From NCBI RefSeq assembly GCF_022815905.2, contig NZ_CP119327.1, positions 248,001-312,000 of the forward strand: a stretch of 64,000 nucleotides of DNA, in the 5' to 3' direction. How positions within the stretch are numbered: position 1 is the first letter of the stretch; every line of letters begins with the position of its first letter. The notes beneath the pieces are model-generated. The model made no database searches. It was not told where the DNA came from and worked only from the letters and a program-made list of their open reading frames with translations. This DNA is from Staphylococcus sp. NRL 16/872. GTDB lineage: Bacteria > Bacillota > Bacilli > Staphylococcales > Staphylococcaceae. Position numbers and translations under genes: made by a program. Shown here in pieces: positions 16,256 to 25,680 of the stretch.

Positions 16256-16811
16256 TTTTACAATTAATTAAAGATATTTCTAATAAATGATTTAATGTTT
16301 CGAATACTTCTTCCACACTATAATCGTAATCATTTTCCACCCAACGACGTAAAACCTCGATGACGCCACTACTAAAGAAATCAGCCACAATTTCAGGATG
16401 TTTACTTTGTTGGATTTTAATTGCTAGAGGATCATGTTGATTTTTAGCGTTATTAAGAATCATTTCTCGACTGACATTAGTCAGATTTCGAAAGACATCT
16501 ACTTGGCGAGAAGAAACTAATAAGTGTTTGAAAAGTTTTTTATGTTGCCCAATATAATAGATAAAATCTTGAAATGATTCAGGTGAGGAAATACCTGCAT
16601 CATCATTAACAATTTTTTGAGTGATGAAATCTGGCAAGGAGTAGAGTATATCGTATTTATCTTGAAAGTAACGATAGAACGTACTACGGTTGATTTCTGC
16701 AGTTTCACATATTTTTTGAACGGTAATTTCATCAAAATGATAATCATTTAATAGTATAAATACTGTTTCATGGATGTGTTTAATCATTCGTTTTTGATTA
16801 GCTGTCGGCAT
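16251..16811 (-). CDS. TetR/AcrR-family transcriptional regulator
   Basis: This 186-residue regulator has an N-terminal TetR DNA-binding domain: ITVQKICETAEINRSTFYRYFQDKYDIL holds the helix-turn-helix (about 29-56). It has a helical ligand-binding C-terminus of the TetR_C_33-like type. Its position next to a FarE-like MMPL exporter suggests a FarR-like role, but in S. aureus farR is directly divergent from farE. Here it lies on the same strand, downstream of the exporter and the lipoprotein, so the link is uncertain. AGGAGAATCAG lies just before the ATG. Confidence 0.8.
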   Translation of the reverse strand: MPTANQKRMIKHIHETVFILLNDYHFDEITVQKICETAEINRSTFYRYFQDKYDILYSLPDFITQKIVNDDAGISSPESFQDFIYYIGQHKKLFKHLLVSSRQVDVFRNLTNVSREMILNNAKNQHDPLAIKIQQSKHPEIVADFFSSGVIEVLRRWVENDYDYSVEEVFETLNHLLEISLINCKN

Positions 16812-17123
16812 AATCTGATTCTCCTATGTTATTAATATAGCCAGAAAGCCTGACGTAATAAGAGTAATTTATCACAATAACTTTTATATTTCCAAAGATA
16901 ACCCTTTACAAGTAGGGCATTATAATTGAAATCAATGACTTAATCACATGACAAATTTTAATTTAAAAGAAGTAATTTCTATATGGCCTCCGTTTATATT
17001 TATGTAGAGAAAATAAAAGAGACTATCCACATCATAGAGATGTAGATAGCCTCGCCATGCTATATAAAACAAGCATTCCCCTTATAAAATTTCTTTCTCC
17101 CTAATATTTAAAATCCCTCTGGA
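16812..17123. other. Intergenic region, TetR promoter
   Basis: This 312-base gap holds the presumed minus-strand promoter of the TetR gene and the terminator of the lipoprotein gene (17013-17053). Nothing else was identified. Confidence 0.4.
17013..17053 (-). terminator. Terminator of the MMPL-lipoprotein operon
   Basis: On the minus strand GAGGCTATC-ACATC pairs with GATGT-GATAGTCTC and is followed by TTTTATTTTC. Confidence 0.75.
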
Positions 17124-18065
17124 TTACTCAGTTTCAATATCTTTTAACCAATCATCCACTTTATTGTCATTATCATCTACGTAATCTTTCGCAACTTCTT
17201 CTGGATTTTTATTGTCGACGAAGATTTTTTTAGCAAGTTTTTCTTCATCTTTTTTACTCCAGTCATCTGCCATTCGTGTTGCAATCTTGTAAGCAGCAGG
17301 ATGTTGTTCTTTGAAGTTGTTGTTAAATACTAAGTTGATATGTTCGTGATCACTACCGTAAATTTTGTCTGGATCTTTTAACATTTTGATATCTAATTCT
17401 TTAGAGAACCAATTCGGCTCCATTGCAGTGAAGATAATCGGTTGTTGTTGTTTAAAGGCACCTTGAATTTTCTTGAATTGTTCTTGATCAGAACTTTCTT
17501 TTAAGCTGTAATTTTCTAAATCGTTTTTATCAAGTTCATCTTTTGTTTGCTTCATTACGCCATTTCTAGCGTCTGTACCTTGAATCGTCCAATCTACTGA
17601 TTTGCCGAATTCTTTGCTATCTTTTAAATCACTGATTGAATCAACATCTTGTATATATTTAGGTACAGCTAGACCTACTTTAACGTCATCGATAAAGTTT
17701 TTATCATCATATAATGTGATTTTATCTTTATATTTATCATAATAGCTTTTGTCTGTATCTGGGAAGATACCTGACGCATGGAATGAATTATGATTTGCTG
17801 AAACGTCAGCATATAATGGGCCACTTGCTGGAACAGGTGATGTTGTTACATCATAACCTGCTTTTTTTAATACTTCAGCAATGACTAAAGAACGTGGCGT
17901 AGAGTTATCGCTTGCGATGTAAGGAATTTCAATTTCTTTTTTACCCAGCGCTGTTTTGCCATCGTCTGATGATCCACTACCACTATTGCCACATGCACTT
18001 AGCACGATGGCTAAGGCAATTGTAGCTAGTAGTCCTAGAAATTTCGAACTACGATGTTTGAACAT
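17124..18065 (-). CDS. OpuAC-family substrate-binding lipoprotein
   Basis: This 313-residue precursor has a lipobox LSAC (Cys25) after a hydrophobic signal, then a Ser/Gly linker and an OpuAC/ProX-type periplasmic-binding fold. Visible segments are IPYIASDNSTPRSLVIAEVL, HNSFHASGIFPDT and QQPIIFTAMEPNWFSKELDI, with aromatic residues that could form a cation cage. Such proteins bind glycine betaine, choline or carnitine. There is no ABC ATPase or permease here; instead the gene follows the MMPL exporter by 23 bases, so it may have been co-opted by that exporter or feed a transporter encoded elsewhere. AAAAGGAGG precedes the ATG. Confidence 0.75.
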   Translation of the reverse strand: MFKHRSSKFLGLLATIALAIVLSACGNSGSGSSDDGKTALGKKEIEIPYIASDNSTPRSLVIAEVLKKAGYDVTTSPVPASGPLYADVSANHNSFHASGIFPDTDKSYYDKYKDKITLYDDKNFIDDVKVGLAVPKYIQDVDSISDLKDSKEFGKSVDWTIQGTDARNGVMKQTKDELDKNDLENYSLKESSDQEQFKKIQGAFKQQQPIIFTAMEPNWFSKELDIKMLKDPDKIYGSDHEHINLVFNNNFKEQHPAAYKIATRMADDWSKKDEEKLAKKIFVDNKNPEEVAKDYVDDNDNKVDDWLKDIETE

Positions 18066-18088
18066 GTTACGTTTCCTCCTTTTAATTT

Positions 18089-20653
18089 TTAATTTCTGCG
18101 TTCGTCATCATGACGATTATGATTTGGCTGATCGTTGTATCTATCGTATACACCTTTGTTATTTTCACGAGCGTATAACATTAATGCTTTAAATAGTACA
18201 TCTTGATCTACATTGTTATCTGTTAAATCTTTATAGAGATTTGTCGTTGTATCAAAGTTTGAATGTGATTGTGTATTTTCATATTGAGTCTTGTAATGAT
18301 GGTCTTCTCGATTATCATTATGATTTAAACTTACAGAACGATTGTAATCTTCATTGTTGTAGTGTTCATGATGTTGGCTATAATCATTGTTGCTGTAGCT
18401 ACGTGTGTCATCTTGCTTGTGATGAGTATCTTTGTCTGGGCTAGCGAATTCTCTGTAACGTGTTTCTTGTTGACCTTTTTCAGAAGCAGAAGAAGTTTGA
18501 TGGTGATCATCGCTTTCTAGTGCTTTACCTTCGACGTCGATCTTAGGTAAAACTGCGCCTAGCCATTTAGGTAGGTACCATGATGCGTTGCCGAAGAGTT
18601 TTGTTAGTGCAGGAATCAGTGTCATACGGACGATAAATGCGTCGAATAGGACACCGAATGCGAGTGAGATACCCATTGATTTAATCATTGTGTCGTCTTG
18701 GAAGACGAAGGCAATGAAGACGCTGAACATGATGAGTGCAGCAGCTACAATAACTGGGCCACTTTCTTTAATACCTACGCGAATTGAGTGGTCGTTGTCG
18801 CCAGTTTTACTGTATTCTTCGTGAACACGTGTCATTAAGAAGAGTTCGTAATCGATGGCTAATCCGAATAGGAGACCGATTGTGATGACTGGTAAGAATG
18901 CTAATAATGGACCTGTGTTTTCTACGCCGAATAGGCCACCTAAGAAACCATCTTGTACGACAAGCGTTGTGAAACCGAGTGTTGCCATTAATGATAGGAT
19001 GAAGCCAAGTACTGCTTTAAGTGGTACAAGGATTGAACGGAAGACTACCATTAATAATAAGAATGCAAGGACTACGATAACGCCTGCGAATACTGGGATA
19101 GCGTTATTAAGTTTTTCTGACATATCAATATTGATAACACTTTGTCCTGAGATTTCAGTGTCGAAATGATATTTATCTTGTGCTTGATTATGATAATCGC
19201 GTAAATCGTACACTAAGTCTTCAGTTGATTTCGCGTTTGGTCCTTTTTCAGGGATAATCGTAAATAGTGCATAATGGTTATTATCATTAAGTCTTGCTTT
19301 TGACACAGTGTCTACGTTATCAAGATCTTTTAAGTCATCACGCATGTTGCTTAAATCGCGTTGAATGTCTTTTTTGCTACCGCCATCTTTAGTGTTAACT
19401 AGCATGACGATTTGTCCGTTATAACCTTCTCCAAAGTTATCTGAGATAAGTTCATACGCTTTATGTGCTGAAGTATCGTTTGGTTTCATACTATCGTCTG
19501 GAATACCTAAACGCATACCACTCACAGGAATCGCTGCTAGTATTAAGATAATTAAACTAATGATCACTGCCAAGATAGGCTTACCAACGATAAATTTAGC
19601 CCATGGATGATTTTTAGGATCTTTACTCTGAGTTGATTTCTTCTTGATTTTAATACTTTTATGGAAAATGCTAATCAATGCTGGTAATAAAGTTAATGCA
19701 GTTAGCACTGCGAATAACACACTGATTGCTGAGGCAAATCCCATTACGGCTAAGAAATCGATACCTACTAATGATAATCCACAAACGGCCATCATTACGG
19801 TAATGCCTGCAAAGATAACAGCACTACCTGCAGTTCCAACAGCTTTACCGATTGCTTCTATTGTATTCATACCTTGTTGTTTAAGTTCTTTATATCTAAA
19901 TAAAATGAATAACGAGTAGTCAATTCCTACTGCTAAACCAATCATTACAGCTAATGTTAGTGTGAAGTTTGGAATATCAAAGACAAATGTTAATAAAGCA
20001 ATGATACCGACACTTGATGCTAGTCCTATAATTGCACTAACGATTGGCATACCAGCTGCAATAAGTGAACCAAAGGTAATAAGTAGAATAACAAAAGCTA
20101 CAACGATACCTACTATTTCTGATGTGCCACCAGGTTCGCTACCCATGGAACCACCTTGTGTTTTTTCTATTTGAATATTGTGGTTGTCTGTCACATCTTG
20201 TAATTCTTTATCGATAGTTTTCTTAGATGAGTCTTGCATGTTTGTTTGTTTAACGACATAACTAATATTTGCGATAGCTGTGTCGCCATCTTTATTTACT
20301 TGTCCACTGTCATAGGGACTTGAAATATTTTGAATATAATCATCTTTTTGTTTGATATTATCTAGTGCATCTTCAATATCTTTCTTTGTATCTTTATCTT
20401 TCAATCCATCTTCTCTATTAGAATGGAAGACGATTTTCATCGAGGCTTTTTCACTATCTTGATGAAATTCTTTACTGATTTTGTCGTTTGTATCAAGTGA
20501 CTTTAAGCCATTCATTGTGATGTCGTCATCGAATTTAGGCGAGTTAAGTGCAAGTGGTGTAATGATTACGCCTAGAATGACAAGCCACCCAATGACACTA
20601 AGCCATTTGTTTTTAGCTATAAATGTTCCAAGTCTGTATAATAGCTTTGCCAA
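18089..20653 (-). CDS. MMPL/RND-family exporter (FarE-like)
   Basis: This 854-residue MMPL transporter has two repeats, each with one helix, an extracytoplasmic loop and five further helices (12 in total). Visible family motifs include GLAVGIDYSLFILFRYKELKQ in the first half and FGLAIDYELFLMTRVHEEY in the second. These supply the membrane Asp-Tyr pairs used for proton coupling. The closest described staphylococcal relative by layout is FarE, which exports fatty acids. Unusually, the last 150 residues or so form a low-complexity His/Asn/Asp-rich cytoplasmic tail. AGGAGG precedes the ATG. It is transcribed with the OpuAC-like lipoprotein gene. Confidence 0.85.
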   Translation of the reverse strand: MAKLLYRLGTFIAKNKWLSVIGWLVILGVIITPLALNSPKFDDDITMNGLKSLDTNDKISKEFHQDSEKASMKIVFHSNREDGLKDKDTKKDIEDALDNIKQKDDYIQNISSPYDSGQVNKDGDTAIANISYVVKQTNMQDSSKKTIDKELQDVTDNHNIQIEKTQGGSMGSEPGGTSEIVGIVVAFVILLITFGSLIAAGMPIVSAIIGLASSVGIIALLTFVFDIPNFTLTLAVMIGLAVGIDYSLFILFRYKELKQQGMNTIEAIGKAVGTAGSAVIFAGITVMMAVCGLSLVGIDFLAVMGFASAISVLFAVLTALTLLPALISIFHKSIKIKKKSTQSKDPKNHPWAKFIVGKPILAVIISLIILILAAIPVSGMRLGIPDDSMKPNDTSAHKAYELISDNFGEGYNGQIVMLVNTKDGGSKKDIQRDLSNMRDDLKDLDNVDTVSKARLNDNNHYALFTIIPEKGPNAKSTEDLVYDLRDYHNQAQDKYHFDTEISGQSVINIDMSEKLNNAIPVFAGVIVVLAFLLLMVVFRSILVPLKAVLGFILSLMATLGFTTLVVQDGFLGGLFGVENTGPLLAFLPVITIGLLFGLAIDYELFLMTRVHEEYSKTGDNDHSIRVGIKESGPVIVAAALIMFSVFIAFVFQDDTMIKSMGISLAFGVLFDAFIVRMTLIPALTKLFGNASWYLPKWLGAVLPKIDVEGKALESDDHHQTSSASEKGQQETRYREFASPDKDTHHKQDDTRSYSNNDYSQHHEHYNNEDYNRSVSLNHNDNREDHHYKTQYENTQSHSNFDTTTNLYKDLTDNNVDQDVLFKALMLYARENNKGVYDRYNDQPNHNRHDDERRN

Positions 20654-20768
20654 TGTATTTCCTCCTATTTATCTAATGTTTGATGATCTAAGTCTGGAAT
20701 AATGTAATAATCAATTGTGAGCTTTTGTTGATTAATTTCTTCATCTATAAAAGATACTTAGATTCATA

Positions 20769-20786
20769 TTACAATGGTTAATGTAA
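20769..20786. promoter_or_regulatory. Inverted repeat upstream of the MMPL gene
   Basis: TTACA-N8-TGTAA, about 115 bases upstream of the exporter start. The size fits a TetR-type operator, but the binding protein is not known. Confidence 0.35.
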
Positions 20787-20893
20787 CAAGATATAAGAGT
20801 GCTGAGTACCATTAAAAATCTGATGCCGTTGAAAAAAGCGACATTTTGTAAAAAATGTTGGAAAATAAGTAAGTGGGATAATAAAATAGAAAA

Positions 20894-20925
20894 TAAAAAA
20901 ACAGGTAACATATGTTATGTACCTG
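20894..20925 (-). terminator. Terminator after small membrane gene
   Basis: On the minus strand CAGGTACATAA pairs with TTATGTACCTG-like bases (with internal ATATG) and is followed by TTTTTTTATTTTC. Confidence 0.75.
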
Positions 20926-20951
20926 AAAATGTAAATTATGTATAAGACTAA

Positions 20952-21119
20952 TTAGTATACCCAAAAGCCAATGAGGCACAATGCGCCGATTAGAAAAATT
21001 AATACACCTGGAATGTATATTTTTTCTCGTAAATCGATATCACGTTTGTAGGCAACAAATCTACTGGTGGCGATTAATGCTATGCCGATAAGTAATAAAA
21101 TGATTGAAAGAATGAGCAT
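20952..21119 (-). CDS. Small two-helix membrane protein (55 aa)
   Basis: A minus-strand ATG at 21119 follows AAGGAGG and opens a 55-residue frame. It has helix MLILSIILLLIGIALIATS, a charged loop RFVAYKRDIDLREK and a second helix IPGVLIFLIGALCLIGFWVY. A terminator follows about 30 bases after the stop. The strong ribosome site and clean topology support a real gene. Function unknown. Confidence 0.65.
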   Translation of the reverse strand: MLILSIILLLIGIALIATSRFVAYKRDIDLREKIYIPGVLIFLIGALCLIGFWVY

Positions 21120-21443
21120 CAACCCAGCCTCCTTAATCCATATGTTAAAAATATACGTAATTATTATAATAACGCTTTCATACTTATTATATTATCTAAT
21201 GAACTATTTTTATAGGGAAATATTAATATATTGTAAAATTGTTATAATTTTAAGGATATTTTATTAATATAATTTATAAAATATTAACATTACATAAAAT
21301 TACTAAAAAGAAATTCTATAAATATATTGGTTATTTTTGATTAAGGTTAAAAAAGTAGAAATGAAATCTAATTTGTTTAATAGATTTCATTTCTACTCCT
21401 AATAAAAGTATTTAATTCAAGATTATCAATAGTCTACTGATAT
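21120..21443. other. AT-rich intergenic region
   Basis: This 324-base gap holds the promoter region of the 55-aa gene and the LysR gene's terminator (21348-21396). No other feature was recognised. Confidence 0.4.
21348..21396 (-). terminator. Terminator of the LysR gene
   Basis: A 16-base perfect stem, GTAGAAATGAAATCTA with its complement, has a 10-base loop. The T run lies on the minus-strand side. Confidence 0.85.
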
Positions 21444-22322
21444 TTATGTTTCATTCGTATTGTAAATGAGCGTTACGAAGTCTTGTATTATTGATGTGAG
21501 ATGTCTATCATTGCGATATAACAATGAGATGTAACTAGGTGACGGTCCATCAGGCAAAGATTTACCAATAATATTTGGATGATGGTAGAGCGCACTATCA
21601 CTAACAAGACTGAGATAATTAGAATCTTTAATTGTTGTTAAAATACTACTAATGCTATTGGATTCCATATGTATATCTAGATTAACGAAATTATTTTTGC
21701 GCCATTCATCAATACTTTCTCGTGTTGATCCGCTACTATGGATAATGAAACGATATTTTTGTATATCTTCTAAGGAAATTTGTTCTTTTTGTGCAAGTGG
21801 ATGGCGTTTATCCATAGCTAAGACGAGAGGATTTTCTTGTAAGCGTTTGGCTTGTAGTTCTTCTTCATTAAATCCTTTTTCAGAAATAATAGCGATATCC
21901 ACTTTTCTATTTTTAACTTTTTCGATAATACATGGTGCAGTATCTACTGTTAATGCGATATCGATATCAGGATGATTGTGCATATAATTTTTAAAAGCAG
22001 AAGGTAAAATACTGTAAATTGGGGCATGACTTGCGCCAATACGCAATGTTCCACGTTTAGATTGTTTAAAGTCTTCCATCATATCGGTTGTTTCTTGGAT
22101 CAAATTTAACATTTTATTGGCATTGCGATATAACAGTTCTCCAGCTTCTGTTAAATTAAAATGTTTACCTTTTTTAAAATATAAAGGTAAACCAAATTCT
22201 TTGTTCAAATTTTTTAAATGAAATGTGACAGTGGGCTGAGTTATCCCAAGTTTTTCAGCTACTGCATTTTCATTTTGTGCCTCGACAAAGTGTTTAAAAA
22301 TGAGCATTTGTTTCGTGTTCAT
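21444..22322 (-). CDS. LysR-family transcriptional regulator
   Basis: The product has 292 residues with an N-terminal winged HTH: QNENAVAEKLGITQPTVTFHLKNLNKEFGLPLYFK, with TEAGELLYRNANKML as the linker start. A C-terminal effector domain follows (GTLRIGASHAPIYSILPSAFKNY, VDIAIISEKG). Such regulators typically control a neighbouring gene, often a divergent one; here the divergent neighbour is the metallophosphatase 158 bases away. The ATG at 22322 is preferred over the TTG at 22337, since GGGGA lies about 8 bases upstream. The target and effector are unknown. Confidence 0.8.
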   Translation of the reverse strand: MNTKQMLIFKHFVEAQNENAVAEKLGITQPTVTFHLKNLNKEFGLPLYFKKGKHFNLTEAGELLYRNANKMLNLIQETTDMMEDFKQSKRGTLRIGASHAPIYSILPSAFKNYMHNHPDIDIALTVDTAPCIIEKVKNRKVDIAIISEKGFNEEELQAKRLQENPLVLAMDKRHPLAQKEQISLEDIQKYRFIIHSSGSTRESIDEWRKNNFVNLDIHMESNSISSILTTIKDSNYLSLVSDSALYHHPNIIGKSLPDGPSPSYISLLYRNDRHLTSIIQDFVTLIYNTNET

Positions 22323-22480
22323 AAATTTAGTCCCCAAAATATATAAATTTTTTCTATACTATTTATTATTGTAAAGTGTAAATTTTGAGAGGACGTTAAT
22401 ATTTTGTTTAAAGTTAGTTAAACTGTGGTTTTTATAATAAATGTAATGTATAAAAGGTTGGAGTGTAAGGAGAGATTGAA

Positions 22481-23092
22481 ATGGTTGAAAGGATACTTGT
22501 GGTTTCTGATATTCATGGACATCGGAAGGCGCTTGTAACTCTTTTAAGAGCAGTAAAATATAATTATAAAAAGGATCAACTTGTATTGATGGGAGATTAT
22601 GTCAATAATGGACCTGATTCATTTGGAACGCTTAAATTAGTGAAACGTTTGAAACGTAAAGGTGCACTTGCTTTGGCTGGGAACCACGAGATGCGTTGGT
22701 TAGCTAGTAAAGACAAGAAAATAAAACGTTGGCACAAATTTTTAAATAGTTTATCTACCATCGAATTGATTGATGATTATATATTTGCACATGCAGGCAT
22801 TGATACCAATAAGCCGTTAAGTAAACAGATTAAAGAGTATACAACGGGTTATTATAATCACGAGTTGAATCGCAGTGTACCTAAACACAAATTTTTAATC
22901 CATGGTCATGTACCGAACTATCGTTTTGGTTTGAAAAATGATGAACTATATAAAAAGAAAAATATATTAGATATCGATACTGGTGCAGGTCATGATAAAT
23001 ATTTATCATTAATTGATTTGACTCATTCATATCAATATTCTGTAAAAGTGACAGATAATAAAAAAGTGAGTAGTAGACGTATCAAATTATAG
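22481..23092 (+). CDS. Calcineurin-like (PPP-type) metallophosphoesterase
   Basis: This 203-residue enzyme has the PPP/ApaH metal-binding motifs in order: VVSDIHGH (D-x-H), MGDYVNNGPDS (the usual GD-x-V-D-R-G has Asn-Asn in place of Asp-Arg), AGNHEMRWL, FAHAG and LIHGHVPN. It probably dephosphorylates a phosphoprotein or dinucleotide in the cytoplasm. The Asn substitution sits at the residue pair that normally binds phosphate, so specificity may differ from PrpE/ApaH. AAGGAGAG lies before the ATG. It appears monocistronic. Confidence 0.8.
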   Translation: MVERILVVSDIHGHRKALVTLLRAVKYNYKKDQLVLMGDYVNNGPDSFGTLKLVKRLKRKGALALAGNHEMRWLASKDKKIKRWHKFLNSLSTIELIDDYIFAHAGIDTNKPLSKQIKEYTTGYYNHELNRSVPKHKFLIHGHVPNYRFGLKNDELYKKKNILDIDTGAGHDKYLSLIDLTHSYQYSVKVTDNKKVSSRRIKL

Positions 23093-23208
23093 ATTTTTAT
23101 ATATCAAAAATATAGGTGAGTTCCCTTAATTTTCAAAAATAAGAAGTATAAGTTTATAAGTAATTGTTATATAATGTAGGGGAATATTAATGATAAAGGG
23201 TGACATGA

Positions 23209-25326
23209 GTGAATAATACACAAATTTCTAAATTAAGTTCGTACTTAAAAGTGTCATGTTCAGCGTTATTATTAAGTGGCTCATTAGTTGGTTATGGCTT
23301 TACAAAAGATGCGTTTGCGCAAACACAGGATGAGGTAACTGAAACTTCAAACGAGACAACGACGGTTCAATCTAAATTAGCATCTGCTATTTCAAAAGCG
23401 AAATCAGAAATCAATCATTTAAAACATTTAGACCGAGCTGAAATAAAAAGTTATAAAGATGATTTAGAGGATGCGAAAGATCAAACTGAAATTGATGAGA
23501 TTTTAAAAGATGCACGCGAAGAATCTATCGTTACGGCAGAAGAGAAATCAGTAGCTCGTTCTACTGAAACATCTTCTACTGACGAGTATCATGCACCTAA
23601 AAATGATAGCTCTAAAGATAGTACGTCAATAGAATTGGATAAAATCATGAATGATTTAGATGCGCTTTCTAAAAAGGTTGATAGTAGTCAACAAAATACT
23701 ACAACTGAAACTAGTAAAGAGACATCAACGCAGCAACAACCTAAAGAAGATACAAATTCTGTAGAACAAGATAAAGCGGAAACGCCGTCTACTGAGGAAA
23801 ATCATGGTGCCGACAAACACCATACGTCAATTCTAGACGACTTAAACAAAGTTAAAAATGACGTGAATATGTACAAAGATAAAGGGTCACAATCAACACA
23901 AGCAAATAATACTGAAGAACAAATGACACATCAAACACGACCTTCAACTGAGGAGACAACAACTGAAGAACCTGCAACGGAAGAAACAAAAGATAATAAA
24001 GAAGCTAAGCAAGGTTTGTTGAGTGGTATTGAAGATATGGGGAAAAATAATAACCAATACCATCGGGACCAAAGTGTGGCTACAGATTCTACAATAAATA
24101 AACATTTTGATGCTTTAAAAGATAAATTATCTGATAAAGAAAAAATTGATCAAACAATTTCAAAAATAGAACGTCAACATGAAGACACAACTAAACGTTA
24201 TACTGATCGTAAACTTGAGCAATTAAGACAATTGCGTAGCCAGGTAAATCAAAATCAAGATTTATCGGTTCAACAACGTCAAAATATTGAAAAAGATATT
24301 GCTTCAGTACGCAATAAAGTCAAAGATAATCGTAATCTTATTCTTGAACAATTAAATAATACTTCTGATAAACAAGAAGCAGTCAAACAAATTATTGGCA
24401 GTGTGTTCAGCAAGAATGAGACACAAGATATTTTAAAACATATTAATACAATTGGAAAATCAGACAAACAAATTACAGATCAAATTATGCAACAGCTTGA
24501 TGGTTTAACTTCAGCATCAAGTGATGACATTTTAAAATCAATGTTTGATCAAGCACCGAATAAAGAACAATTAATTAAGACATTATTATCAACACGTTTA
24601 GGCAATCATGAAGCATCATCAATTGCTAAACGTTTAATGAATGAGGATTTATCAAATTCTGAACTTGTTGAACGTTTGAAACAAGAACTTAAAGCTCAAG
24701 CATCTAATACAGCTGATGACATTTTAAGAGATGTCTTAGATAAAACAACTAATCAAAAACAGGCCATTGAAACGATTTTAGCTACGAAGTTAAATCAAGC
24801 TAAAGCGCATGCATTAGCTGATGTTATTTCAAAAATACAAACATCTAAAGCAGATACACTTGATTTAATTAAAAGTGCGCTCAATGGTAAGGCAAACGAT
24901 TTATTGCAACTACAAAACCAATTGAACCAATCTAAAAATAAATTAGATTATATTTTAGCTCCAATTAAAAATCGTCCTACATTACTTGATCGTATTAATG
25001 GCAATACGCATAGTGGTAATGGTTTAGATTTATTCAATTCAGATTCAAGTCTATTAGGTGGTTTATTAGGCAACTTAAATTCAGGTGGCAGCTTGCTTGA
25101 TGGTATAGATGATATTCCAAATCCTGTACAAGGCTTATCACTTGGTGATTTAAATAATGGTGGAGGATTATTAAGTGGTCTATTTGACGAGGAGGGCAAC
25201 TTCTCATTGCCAGCGACCGGTGAAACACTTAAGAAATCATGGTTGCCTATAACCGTAGTACTTGCTATAGCAGGTGGCCTATTTGTATGGTTAGGACGTC
25301 GTAAACGACATCATCCTGATAATTAA
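23209..25326 (+). CDS. sasF: LPXTG cell-wall-anchored protein, SasF/SssF-like
   Basis: This 705-residue precursor has a signal peptide (cleavage near FAQ, residue 38), a long Thr/Glu/Lys-rich region, and helical repeats of about 40 residues. Examples are ILKSMFDQAPNKEQLIKTLL, STRLGNHEASSIAKRLMNED and ILRDVLDKTTNQKQAIETIL. A Gly/Leu/Ser segment (about 600-660) precedes LPATG (667-671), a helix and RRKRHHPDN. Repeat style and position beside a scaH-like gene match the SasF/SssF family, linked in other staphylococci to resistance against linoleic acid. The start is GTG at 23209, 7 bases after AAAGGG; the ATG at 23205 is out of frame. Confidence 0.75.
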   Translation: MNNTQISKLSSYLKVSCSALLLSGSLVGYGFTKDAFAQTQDEVTETSNETTTVQSKLASAISKAKSEINHLKHLDRAEIKSYKDDLEDAKDQTEIDEILKDAREESIVTAEEKSVARSTETSSTDEYHAPKNDSSKDSTSIELDKIMNDLDALSKKVDSSQQNTTTETSKETSTQQQPKEDTNSVEQDKAETPSTEENHGADKHHTSILDDLNKVKNDVNMYKDKGSQSTQANNTEEQMTHQTRPSTEETTTEEPATEETKDNKEAKQGLLSGIEDMGKNNNQYHRDQSVATDSTINKHFDALKDKLSDKEKIDQTISKIERQHEDTTKRYTDRKLEQLRQLRSQVNQNQDLSVQQRQNIEKDIASVRNKVKDNRNLILEQLNNTSDKQEAVKQIIGSVFSKNETQDILKHINTIGKSDKQITDQIMQQLDGLTSASSDDILKSMFDQAPNKEQLIKTLLSTRLGNHEASSIAKRLMNEDLSNSELVERLKQELKAQASNTADDILRDVLDKTTNQKQAIETILATKLNQAKAHALADVISKIQTSKADTLDLIKSALNGKANDLLQLQNQLNQSKNKLDYILAPIKNRPTLLDRINGNTHSGNGLDLFNSDSSLLGGLLGNLNSGGSLLDGIDDIPNPVQGLSLGDLNNGGGLLSGLFDEEGNFSLPATGETLKKSWLPITVVLAIAGGLFVWLGRRKRHHPDN

Positions 25327-25336
25327 ATAAAACAAT

Positions 25337-25390
25337 GAGTAGATAACTTAAAGTATTCCATAGCTTAATTATCTACTCTTTTTATTTTTT
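25337..25390 (+). terminator. Terminator after the SasF-like gene
   Basis: GAGTAGATAA pairs with TTATCTACTC and is followed by TTTTTATTTTTT. Confidence 0.85.
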
Positions 25391-25411
25391 GGAAAAGGGC
25401 AACAACAGTAT

Positions 25412-25425
25412 AGTAAGCGCTTACA
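25412..25425. promoter_or_regulatory. Catabolite-responsive element (cre)
   Basis: AGTAAGCGCTTACA contains a perfect GTAAGCGCTTAC palindrome and matches the CcpA consensus at 13 of 14 positions. It lies 256 bases before the YfcC start in an otherwise empty 354-base gap. Confidence 0.7.
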
Positions 25426-25680
25426 TAATTACAGAAAAATATCAAGACTTTTTCAGAAGATTATTCGTAAAGTTATGTGAAAGAAGTATGACGTAATTTT
25501 GAATATTTATACTTTAATTTGTATTCATATTGAATGTAAATTACATTAGACATAAACTTAAGTTGATAAAAGACATTGATAAAAATTTCACAAAGTTTAA
25601 AATTTGAAATAATATTTTTCAAAGTTGAAAGTGTGACACATGTCTTAACTATAAATATATATACAAAGGGGTTGAAACGC

